Source: Limnothrix sp. FACHB-406 (lineage in GTDB: Bacteria; Cyanobacteriota; Cyanobacteriia; CACIAM-69d). From it: a stretch of 64,000 nt of DNA. Positions 32,690 to 40,461 of the stretch are shown in pieces (position 1 is the first letter of the stretch; the number at the start of each line of letters is the position of its first letter). The DNA is taken from NCBI RefSeq assembly GCF_014698235.1, contig NZ_JACJSP010000005.1, positions 186,001 to 250,000 on the forward strand, in the 5' to 3' direction. Both the position numbers and the translations under genes were made by a program. The notes below the pieces were generated by a model, which was not told the origin of the DNA, made no database searches, and was given only the letters and a program-made list of their open reading frames with translations.

Positions 32690-35341
32690 CTAGGGCTGAA
32701 AGCGGCCACCACCGCCGCCAGCCATATTTTTAAATTGCGTAAACTGCGAATCAAACAATAGACGAACTGTGCCCGTTGGGCCGTTACGGTGCTTGGTCAG
32801 CAACACTTCTGCAATTCCCCGATCGGGAGTATCTGGGTTATAATATTCTTCTCTATAAAGCATTAAGATTAAGTCCGCATCTTGCTCAATACTGTTATGA
32901 ACAATGATGTTATTTGCCACGAAATTGTGATGCTCTGGGACTGTTAAATCAAAAACCTCTTCTTCTCCATCTGGCTCGATCGAAACCACTTCATCCCAAT
33001 AGACATCGCTATTAGCCAGATTTTTTAAGCTGCTCGAATCCAGAACTTCTGCAATTCTATTCAAACGTTCACGACTGAGATTCTGTTGATAAAGTGCCGT
33101 TCCACAATATCGAGTACCCAAAGCATTTTGGAATTGTCGCTGAGTCATTCCAAACTCAGAAATTATTGCCAAGATCTGGTTTGACCAAACTCTAGACGGA
33201 ATGACATCTCGATTGGTATTCGCAGAATGTGAATCAAGGTATTCACAAACCGACTGTAGAGCAGTTTGTTTTCTAATGCCATAGGCTCCAACTTGTTGAA
33301 CAAAGCGGCAAAGATCTTCATGACCTGTAACAACCACATGATATTGATCTCGCCCTTTACCCTTCTGAGAAATTTTCTTGAGCCTTGCATTGATGCCTAG
33401 TCTAAGCAGAAGTGTTTGTACGCCTTCTGCCAAGTGCCAACTGCTGGAAGAATAATAAGCAAGGGGGCGTAGATTTTTCCCACGCAGGAGATGAATCGAG
33501 CCGTCGGTAGCCCATAGGTGTTTCAGAAATTTGGCAATGGTCAAATCATCCTGACGAAACATCAGCTCTGGGATGTATTTTTCCCATGACCGCAATCCAA
33601 AAATTCCAAACTGATCTAGCCACTCTGCTACTGGATTCCGAACACCATGCGTTAAAGGAGTGGCAGATGATAAATAGACTTGATACCAGTTTCGCTCAGG
33701 TTTAATGCGTGCTTGGATATCGTCGCCAAACACTTGAACCGCCAGTTTTTGAACAGCGGTTGCCAAATCTAAATCCACTGTTGTGTACTGAATCGCGTGG
33801 CGCGGAAGAGTACAACCATCACCAATGAGATGACCCATCAGGGCAACTTCTGGCTGTGTGATAGTCGTAGTTTGATTCGGGGCAAGCTGGCGCGGCAGAG
33901 CAATTCTCATGCGCTGTTGCAAGCAATCGAGCCGCAGCCAGCCATCTAAAGTTAGAAATTGGTGGTTAGCTGTTGCACGAATTTGACGACCCAGACGAGT
34001 GGTTAAACGGAAGACCGGTTTAATTCCTGTTGAAAAAGCATGGCTAACTCGCTTAGACTCTAGTTTCCAGGTAATTGGATTTAAAGCCAGTACAGAGAAG
34101 TTTTTTCGTCCAACAAGTTGACGAATGGGTACTCGCTGGCCGCTATCAGCCATGAGCACCAAAGTATCGCCGGTTAAGCAACCTGACTCGCGCAGATCCG
34201 ACATCATTGGTCGCTTATTTGTTCGTGATTCTACGCTACGACTGAGCTGAGATAGGGCCAAGATTGGCACATTTAATTCCCGAGCCAGGGCCTTGAGCGA
34301 TCGGGTAATTTTTGACAACTCCTGTACCCGGTTATCACCGCCTCCTTCCATCAATTGCAGGTAATCAATCACAATTAGTCCCAATGCGCCGCCGCGTTCC
34401 GCTTGCAGGCGACGGGCTTTTGATCGCATTTCTGTAATTGAAATATCCGCTGTGTCGTCAATATAAAGCTTCAGATTAGAAAGACCTTGAATGGCCGACC
34501 CAATTCGCCCCCATTCGTTTTCGCTAATCCGTCCCGATCGCAGGCGATTGCTTTCAATTTGCGCTTCGCTGGAGAGCATCCGATACATCAGTTGCTCTTT
34601 CGACATTTCTAGACTAAAAATGGCGATCGGGAGGTTATGAATTGCAGCCACATTGCGAGCCGCATTCATCACAAAACTGGTTTTGCCCATTGAGGGCCGA
34701 CCCGCCACAATGATCAAATCCGATCGCTGGAATCCCTGAGTCATCGCATCTAGATCATAGAAGCCGCTGCTCAGTCCCGGCATCTGAGATTCCAGGGCCC
34801 GACTTTCCAGCTCAAAGAATGCTTCCGAGAGAATCACCTCCGCAGAAGTCAAATCGTTTTTGGCTTTGGATTGGGTGATATTAAACAGGCGCTGCTCTGC
34901 GCGATCGAGCAATTTTGCCAACTCTTCCCTATTGTCAAATGCCAACTGCGCAATATCACCGCCCACGGAAATTAGCTGTCGCCGCACATATTTATCGGCA
35001 ATCAAAAGGGCATAGCGATCAATATTGACTGCGCTAACGGTGCGATCGAGCAGTTGCGATATTTTTTGTGAGCCGCCTACTTTTTCTAAGAGATCTCGAT
35101 CCTTCAACCAAGTGGTCACCGATAGCAAATCCGTAGGATTGCCTCGGGCGTGCAATTCACGCATGGCTTCAAAAATGGTGCGGTGGGCACTTAAATAAAA
35201 CGCCTCCGGTGTCAGAATTTCAGCAACGCGGTTCATCGCTTCCGGATCTAGCAAAATGCCGCCGAGGATCGACTCTTCCGCGTCAATATTTTGCGGCGGC
35301 AGTCGATCGCTCACGGTCGAAAAATCAAGCGACTCACTCAT
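32690..35341 (-). CDS. dnaB: Replicative DNA helicase DnaB with an intein
   Basis: The 883-residue precursor splices to a 454-residue DnaB. The N-terminal domain begins PPQNIDAEESILGGILLD; Walker A is GRPSMGKT (214-221); Walker B is LIVIDYLQLMEG. After RPMMSDLRESG (residue 387) a 429-residue intein begins, and the helicase resumes with SIEQDADLILMLYREEYY. DnaB is the hexameric fork helicase. The insertion point is the same one as in the Synechocystis DnaB intein. rplI lies upstream on the same strand, a common arrangement. A GGCTGAAA/TTTCAGCC hairpin overlaps the stop codon. Confidence 0.97.
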   Translation of the reverse strand: MSESLDFSTVSDRLPPQNIDAEESILGGILLDPEAMNRVAEILTPEAFYLSAHRTIFEAMRELHARGNPTDLLSVTTWLKDRDLLEKVGGSQKISQLLDRTVSAVNIDRYALLIADKYVRRQLISVGGDIAQLAFDNREELAKLLDRAEQRLFNITQSKAKNDLTSAEVILSEAFFELESRALESQMPGLSSGFYDLDAMTQGFQRSDLIIVAGRPSMGKTSFVMNAARNVAAIHNLPIAIFSLEMSKEQLMYRMLSSEAQIESNRLRSGRISENEWGRIGSAIQGLSNLKLYIDDTADISITEMRSKARRLQAERGGALGLIVIDYLQLMEGGGDNRVQELSKITRSLKALARELNVPILALSQLSRSVESRTNKRPMMSDLRESGCLTGDTLVLMADSGQRVPIRQLVGRKNFSVLALNPITWKLESKRVSHAFSTGIKPVFRLTTRLGRQIRATANHQFLTLDGWLRLDCLQQRMRIALPRQLAPNQTTTITQPEVALMGHLIGDGCTLPRHAIQYTTVDLDLATAVQKLAVQVFGDDIQARIKPERNWYQVYLSSATPLTHGVRNPVAEWLDQFGIFGLRSWEKYIPELMFRQDDLTIAKFLKHLWATDGSIHLLRGKNLRPLAYYSSSSWHLAEGVQTLLLRLGINARLKKISQKGKGRDQYHVVVTGHEDLCRFVQQVGAYGIRKQTALQSVCEYLDSHSANTNRDVIPSRVWSNQILAIISEFGMTQRQFQNALGTRYCGTALYQQNLSRERLNRIAEVLDSSSLKNLANSDVYWDEVVSIEPDGEEEVFDLTVPEHHNFVANNIIVHNSIEQDADLILMLYREEYYNPDTPDRGIAEVLLTKHRNGPTGTVRLLFDSQFTQFKNMAGGGGGRFQP
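32894..34180 (-). other. DnaB intein with LAGLIDADG homing endonuclease (429 residues)
   Basis: The in-frame insert begins with Cys (CLTGDTLV, block A) and ends with His-Asn (NIIVHN, block G), followed by Ser, the +1 nucleophile. Block B is TANHQFLTLDGW and block F is VFDLTVPEHHNFVAN. Between them lie two DOD-type endonuclease motifs, LMGHLIGDGCTL and FLKHLWATDGSIH. All splice residues are present and the endonuclease motifs look intact, so it may still home. The region has no HIP1 octamer and is A/T-richer than the exteins. Confidence 0.95.
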
Positions 35342-35620
35342 ATTGCAAACAAGTTTGATCGATGGGTTCGCGATCGCAAAAATAAAGAAAATAGGGAATC
35401 TAATAGGAAATTCAGGGCCATGCGCATTCTGATCGGCACTATGCCACAGAAATGGGGGCTGGAACTAGCCAGACCCCCATGGGCGTGAGTTGCTCGGAAT
35501 CCCGCTGGGGATCTGAGCGATGGATAGGATATTCAGGACAGGCATGATGGAGAGCGGGCCACCAGCGATCGACCATGAGCGATCGCCTAGCTGATGTGCC
35601 CAGACATCCCGGCGGCAATC

Positions 35621-36079
35621 CTACTCGGCAATCACTTCGATCGTCGCCGTTGCCACCACTTCCGGGTGCAACTTCAGCGACACCGTGTACTTGCCCAGCT
35701 TGTTAATTTCGGGCAAGGTCATATCGCGGTGATCCAAATCGATCCCGGCGTATTCCTTCACCTTGTCAGCCACTTCGCGGGTGGTCACAGTTCCAAAGAT
35801 CGCATCGCCTTCGCCCACCGACTTGGCAATCCGCAGCGTGCCCACGGTAGACAGAGCCGTTTTGTTGGCTTCTGCGCGTTGTTTTTCTTCAATCTTGCGT
35901 TGGCGCTCGGCCTCGCGGCGGCGCTCCACTTGCTTCAAAATTCCAGGGGTTACGTTAACGGCTGCCCCCTGAGGCAGCAGGTAGTTGCGGGCATAACCGG
36001 GAGCCACTTCTACCAAATCGCCGGTCTTACCCAGCTTGCTAACGTCTTTGCTCAGAACTACTTGAACTCGCTTAGCCAT
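35621..36079 (-). CDS. rplI: 50S ribosomal protein L9
   Basis: The 152-residue protein has the L9 N-terminal domain ([38 protein letters not shown], whose GYARNYL is diagnostic), the long connecting helix rich in Arg, Glu and Lys (about 48-80), and the C-terminal domain ending [13 protein letters not shown]9 binds 23S rRNA near the L1 stalk. Length is normal. dnaB is next downstream, after a 279-base spacer without a recognised gene. Confidence 0.98.
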   Translation of the reverse strand: MAKRVQVVLSKDVSKLGKTGDLVEVAPGYARNYLLPQGAAVNVTPGILKQVERRREAERQRKIEEKQRAEANKTALSTVGTLRIAKSVGEGDAIFGTVTTREVADKVKEYAGIDLDHRDMTLPEINKLGKYTVSLKLHPEVVATATIEVIAE

Positions 36080-36313
36080 GGTTGAGGATATCGTGTGTTG
36101 GGCTGTTGATGGGCGGGTCGCTGGGTAAGCACTCGGGCACTGCGCAATTACGGTGTAGGAGCGATGTCACGCGCACCGATCGCGCCCCACTCAACAAACT
36201 TTTAGACATTGCCAGACAAAAGGCAATTTCCAATATTAACAGCTATGTCGAGCTTGGCAGCAGTCTGAGGACGAAGATTCATCAGCGAAGCCTGGCGGAA
36301 ATTGTCTAAATCC

Positions 36314-36643
36314 TTAGCGTGTGCCCGATCCCTGGCTGCGGCTGGGGCCGCCGGAGTCTGGAGGGGTGGGCGCTGGCTGTTGGGCGGCCGCTCGCAGTAA
36401 CCAACTCTGCTCGGGAGAACCGGCCAGGGCAAAGCGCTGGCCCCGACCCAGCCAAGACCAGGGTTCCACCACCGCCAACAGCCCCCAAGCCAAAATCACC
36501 ATTCCTTTGATCAGGGGTTGCGATCGATCCAGGATCGCAGCGGATCGACTTTCGCCCATAACCAATCTTGCTGATTCCCCTTCCGATCGGTGCATGAGTC
36601 GTTGGGGGCGAACCACTGTCCTTCGATCGCAACAGTCCAACAT
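36314..36643 (-). CDS. Small single-helix membrane protein, unknown function
   Basis: The 109-residue product has a basic N-terminus with two cysteines, one hydrophobic segment (IKGMVILAWGLLAVVEPW, about residues 47-64), and a C-terminal Pro/Gly/Ser tail. No family was recognised. The start at ATG 36643 is well supported by GGGAGG six bases upstream, which is why I call it despite the lack of homology; the frame stays open upstream to 36700. It is 234 bases upstream of rplI on the same strand. Confidence 0.55.
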   Translation of the reverse strand: MLDCCDRRTVVRPQRLMHRSEGESARLVMGESRSAAILDRSQPLIKGMVILAWGLLAVVEPWSWLGRGQRFALAGSPEQSWLLRAAAQQPAPTPPDSGGPSRSQGSGTR

Positions 36644-36746
36644 CACAAACCTCCCTAGTGCTTCAAAAACACAAATTAAAGGGCGAAGCTTAACAAGCAA
36701 TCAAACCGAAACTGAATGGTTAATGGTGATTTTTGAATAGCAATGA

Positions 36747-36793
36747 TTCATTTCAGGCATTCATTTCAGTCATTTATTTCAGTTATTCATTGT
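36747..36793. repeat. 13-14 bp degenerate tandem repeat
   Basis: Three and a half units of TTCATTTCAGNCA follow one another (TTCATTTCAGGCA, TTCATTTCAGTCA, TTTATTTCAGTTA, TTCATTG) in the spacer between the small membrane protein gene and the next unknown gene. Confidence 0.7.
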
Positions 36794-37676
36794 TGCAATT
36801 CATTAAAATCATGAATTGCAAATCATCAATCGCAAATGATTGATCACAAGCGGCTGATTACAACGGTTAACAGCATGGTTCACAGGCTGATCACAGTTGG
36901 TCACGGTTGGTCAGAACCGCTACCACCCCAAAAAATTGATGACCTAGCAGGGGATGCTCCCGATCGTGATGTTGGTTTCCAAACAATCCATCAAATTACG
37001 AAACAATAAACAAACATCATGATCAGAGTGATCTTGACTGATCTTTGACGGTCTCAGCATGATGATGAAAACTAAGTTCATGGAACCTAATTGGCACAAA
37101 CTCAGTCGGTGGTCATCAAACTCAGGCTTTCAAAGGTTGCAATCAAGAGTCGTAACCCAAAATTGCAGCTTCAAGTTACAACTTGTAATCGCGACTCAGA
37201 ATCTTGACCCCGAATCTCAACTCAAGATTGCAACTCAAGATTGCGGCTTAAAATCGCAACTTTAGGGCTGCTTCTACGGTTCCGTGGGCAAGCTTTGGAG
37301 CTTCGGTTTTAGCACTGATTTTACGCATTGACCATAGCCCTCTAGTAGTACCGTAGAACGGATATGGGTAACTCATCAGATCTCTTGAGAATTCTGAAGA
37401 AAATCTTAATATCCACCATCATAGCCACTACTAGTCTGGTGAATTTCCTGTGCCTCGACCGCTAATTCACCTCAGCACAAAATGCCTGAAACCTTTACCA
37501 AAGCTGGGTTTCCAGGATCATCAGGTGGGCTTTCTTATATCTGATAAATTGCTCAATTAAACCCACAATCATTCCCGACTACGGCCCCATCGGGCCGAGC
37601 CGCAACCGTCGTCCAAGCTCCGTGCTCCTATTCCGTACCCCCGTTCCGTGCCCCTGTTGCGCCTAAGTTTCCCATT

Positions 37677-37734
37677 CCCAATCAGGGCTAATCATCGAAG
37701 AAAAATCCGGTTCATTAGCCCTGAGCGGGATTGG
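37677..37734. other. Large inverted repeat downstream of the 37.9-kb gene
   Basis: TCAGGGCTAAT (37682-37692) pairs with ATTAGCCCTGA (37714-37724), and CCAATC before it pairs with GATTGG (37729-37734). The stem has 11 perfect base pairs plus an outer helix. A TTTTT follows at 37741 on the plus strand only. It could be a terminator stem or a small structured RNA. Confidence 0.5.
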
Positions 37735-37891
37735 TTAAACTTTTTGAGCAATCCATGACATGGAATTAAAGAAAATACCAAATTTTGGCGAAAATTCGTA
37801 AAAATTCAGGGACGATCGCCTGTGGAAATCCTGCAAGTGATTAATGGTTGGCGATCGGCGCTTTTTGCTGCGGCTAGGCTGCTTGTTGCGG

Positions 37892-38461
37892 CTATTGATT
37901 TAACCACTCCATGAGTTCGGCGGGGCTGAGTCCCAAATCTTTGGCCAGGCGATCGGTGTCGCTGCTGCCGCCAGCATCGCGGATTTCGGCCAGTTCTTGC
38001 GCCGATCGCCCCACAATTCGGGCAATGTTTTTGAGCTGCCCGTCATTAATCGGCCGCCCTTCGTAAATATCCTTCAGCTCGGGAGGCGAAAGACGATAGG
38101 AATCGCAAAATTGCACAAACTCCTGGCTCCCCATGCCCAGGGCGGCTTGGCGATCGCGCAGCAGGTAGGCAATGGCACGGGGGCCGCTGGTGGGGCGAAT
38201 GGTGGTTTCCAAGTACCGCAACATCAGTTGGCCCACCTGTTGGGAGTTGCCGCCCATTTTGGCCACCATGTCGGAGCAAAGGCGCTTGAAAGCTAAGCGC
38301 AACACGGTGTTGGTCGCTTCTAGTTTCTTTTCGCGATCGAACAGCTCAGACAACTGGTTAGCAAATTCACTGGTGCACCATCCCACCTCTTCGCCGTTGA
38401 TGGTGAGGCTGGAATACCAACGCTGGGGGCCAAATTGCACCTTGGGGCTGTCTGTCGCCAC
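37892..38461 (-). CDS. Conserved-looking cyanobacterial protein, unknown function
   Basis: The 189-residue protein has an N-terminal beta-rich part (VQFGPQRWYSSLTINGEEVGW), a helical middle with AFKRLCSDMVAK and RYLETTIRP, and a C-terminal half of short helices resembling helix-turn-helix units (SPPELKDIYEGRPINDGQL, and GLSPAELMEWLNQ at the end). That suggests nucleic-acid or protein binding, but I recognise no family. The start is GTG 38461, six bases after AAGGAG; a longer frame to 38602 is spacer. No operon partner is close. Confidence 0.7.
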   Translation of the reverse strand: MATDSPKVQFGPQRWYSSLTINGEEVGWCTSEFANQLSELFDREKKLEATNTVLRLAFKRLCSDMVAKMGGNSQQVGQLMLRYLETTIRPTSGPRAIAYLLRDRQAALGMGSQEFVQFCDSYRLSPPELKDIYEGRPINDGQLKNIARIVGRSAQELAEIRDAGGSSDTDRLAKDLGLSPAELMEWLNQ

Positions 38462-38863
38462 GATCGTCTCCTTATGCAAACGCAGGTATATGCAGGGCCT
38501 GAAAATCCTGAAAACACTGAGCGGGTTGGGTCGATCGGGGTTCGGGGCGTTGGCGACGCAGAATTCTGAATTCGCAGCTTGCCTTGGCCTTGGTCGATGC
38601 AACCCTCTCCATCATCATCATCCATGATCAGCTCTGACCATTGAGAGATCATCCCCGGCCCTTCAGCATCATGGATGATCAAAACCAGGGACGATCAGAC
38701 GATTAAATGATTTTCTAACGATTTTATGGACGATTGAATGCTGATTGGATGATTTGTTAATGATTATGGGGATTTCAGGCGAAACTAGCCGCGCCCGCCA
38801 CCGAAAGCCCCAACCACGAGCGGCGGCCGAAACGCCCAAAACCGCTTTTTCGATGTTTTGCAA
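38462..38863. other. Spacer rich in GATGATT-like motifs
   Basis: The 400-base stretch has no recognised gene. From about 38605 to 38765 it repeats short variants of CATCATC, GGATGATC and GACGATTNAATGATT, without strict period. It lies between two minus-strand genes and would be the leader of the gene at 37.9 kb. Confidence 0.4.
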
Positions 38864-39268
38864 TTAACTCTCGGGCAAATTGGGTCGATCGAGGGGCCGA
38901 CAAAAGGTTTCGACTCCTTGATGGCTGACCCACAGAACCACGGGCAACAGCAACACGGCCGGACAGGGGGGCTGATCATCCAAATAGCCCAGGGTGGCTG
39001 CGATCGCCCCTTGGGCTAGGGATTGGCGAACCGGTTCTTGCACACAGAGCCGGGCGCGACATCGCTTGGCCAAGCCTTCCAACCAACCATCACTGCGATC
39101 GGGCTGTTGACCGGCCCGAATGGCCAGGGCGATCGCCGCATCTTCGAGATCGCCTTCGCAATCTTCAATCTCTGCCAGGGCCTCCAAAGCAGTGGGATAT
39201 TCTGCTAACTCAACCCGCAGTTGGGCGATCCTGTCCGTTGACACTACCAAACGATTTTCGTTGCTCAT
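38864..39268 (-). CDS. Hypothetical protein, cyanobacterial
   Basis: The 134-residue protein is acidic and helical in its first half (RIAQLRVELAEYPTALEALAEIEDCEGDLEDAAIALAI) and has a hydrophobic stretch near the C-terminus (PAVLLLPVVLWVSHQG). The composition and codon use look genuine, and its frame has no shadow competitor of quality. I recognise no domain; it resembles conserved cyanobacterial hypotheticals. Start ATG 39268; no strong ribosome-binding site. Confidence 0.65.
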   Translation of the reverse strand: MSNENRLVVSTDRIAQLRVELAEYPTALEALAEIEDCEGDLEDAAIALAIRAGQQPDRSDGWLEGLAKRCRARLCVQEPVRQSLAQGAIAATLGYLDDQPPCPAVLLLPVVLWVSHQGVETFCRPLDRPNLPES

Positions 39269-39436
39269 AAAATCCGCAATTCGTCCGCAATCGATCGGCC
39301 TGCCTCAGTCCAGCACCCGCGAGCTAGAGACTGGCGACCCCTTCTAGCAACCAACATCAACAGAAATATCAAACAGAAAAATCAACCAGAGGAAATATCA
39401 AACCGATCATCAACTCATCAACAAAAACGTTAGCCA

Positions 39437-39507
39437 AGCCCATGTACTCAACCATTGACTCAGCCCATGTACTCAACCATTGACCCAGCCGATGGACTAA
39501 ACCAACT
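39437..39507. repeat. 25-bp tandem repeat, three units
   Basis: Units starting AGCC at 39437, 39462 and 39487 repeat with an exact 25-base period. The first two differ at the junction only; the third is diverged (AGCCGATGGACTAAACC). They lie in the spacer between two minus-strand genes, upstream of the gene at 38.9 kb. Confidence 0.85.
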
Positions 39508-39572
39508 CAGTGATTTGGTTCGTCTAGTCCGCCGGTCAAGGCCAATGGTCAAGCCCATGGGCCGCTGTCCAT

Positions 39573-40196
39573 TTAGTACAAATACACTTCGCCCTGTTCG
39601 GTCACGTTCACGTAGTTCACATCGTGATCAATGTTGTCGGTGGCGGTTAACACCAGCTCCAGATCGCCTTGGGGGGTCACGGTGGGGCGAGCCAACAGAA
39701 AACCCCGATCGGCCCGATATAACACCAGATTGCTCGGGGTGGGCAACATCTCCAAAACGCTGGTGGCGCGATCGGGAGAGTCTAGCTGACCGGTCAACAG
39801 GCGATCGCCCGTTACGCCAATCACCTCAAAGGCCACCTTGGCATTGGTGAAATTCACTAACCGCACAGTCACCTTGCCACCCTTGAGGGCCAAGCGCGAG
39901 GCGGGCAATGGAAAACGAGCTGGCAAGGGCAGCCGGTTTGCTTCGGCGCGCGTGTTGGGGCTGTTGGGCACGGCGCGGGCCGGTGCGGGGGTGGGGGTTT
40001 GGGGACGGGCTGGCGGGCTGGCGGGCTGTTGGCCAGCGGCACAGGGACAAGCGCACTGGCATTGGCCAGCGGCCGGTGGCCGAGGCGGGGCTGTTTCCGC
40101 CGTCACGGACTGACTTAAACCCAAAACACCGCCATACAGAAGGGCCACCGCCCCGATCGCTCCCATGCCCGATCGCCCCAGAAAACGCCGTACCAT
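39573..40196 (-). CDS. Secreted or anchored protein with a Cys/Pro-rich linker, unknown function
   Basis: The 207-residue protein has a signal-like start (basic RRFLGR, then GMGAIGAVALLYGGVLGLSQSVTAE), a low-complexity part with five Cys residues (QCQCACPC) and Pro/Ala repeats (about 35-85), and a beta-rich C-terminal domain (about 95-207). GAGGAG lies seven bases before ATG 40196. The Cys cluster could bind metal or form disulfides in the periplasm. No family recognised. Confidence 0.72.
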   Translation of the reverse strand: MVRRFLGRSGMGAIGAVALLYGGVLGLSQSVTAETAPPRPPAAGQCQCACPCAAGQQPASPPARPQTPTPAPARAVPNSPNTRAEANRLPLPARFPLPASRLALKGGKVTVRLVNFTNAKVAFEVIGVTGDRLLTGQLDSPDRATSVLEMLPTPSNLVLYRADRGFLLARPTVTPQGDLELVLTATDNIDHDVNYVNVTEQGEVYLY

Positions 40197-40379
40197 CGCT
40201 TTACTCCTCAAAAATCGAAAAAAATCGAATACCCACCACAAGGTTGTCTCAATGCAGCATCAAGCGGCATCTGAATTCAATCAAACTCAAACCAGAATCA
40301 AACTCAAATCTCAACGAGGCCGATGAGGACCCTTGGGCCCATCCTCTCGCCAAGGCGGAATCAGGGTTTTGAAGACCCG

Positions 40380-40461
40380 ATCGAAGATCGTTAAATCGAA
40401 GATCGTTAATTAGCCCTCAAGATCCTAATCCTAGAGATCCTGAATCCGAGAGATCCTAGGG
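40380..40461. repeat. 15-bp tandem duplication plus GATCCT repeats
   Basis: ATCGAAGATCGTTAA occurs twice in direct tandem (40380-40394, 40395-40409). It is followed by GATCCT-based units of 15-16 bases starting at 40421, 40436 and 40452. They lie at and beyond the 3' end of the penicillin-binding protein gene. Confidence 0.75.

Larger units (their letters stand above)
36644..37891. other. 1.25-kb repeat-rich spacer without a recognised gene
   Basis: The region is A/T-rich at the left and full of imperfect short repeats: TTCATTTCAG-like units at 36747-36793 and ACTCAAGATTGC-like units at about 37215-37265. Two hairpins are visible: CGGCCC/GGGCCG near 37583 and a longer one at 37677-37734. An open frame at 37059-37265 is made of the repeats and I do not call it. 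Confidence 0.5.

Noticed and set aside
37059-37265. Frame with apparent internal repeats
   Set aside because: It is made of ACTCAAGATTGC-like spacer repeats and has no plausible start signal.
36747-39507. Short repeats considered as CRISPR
   Set aside because: Units are adjacent without unique spacers, are too short, and no cas genes are present.
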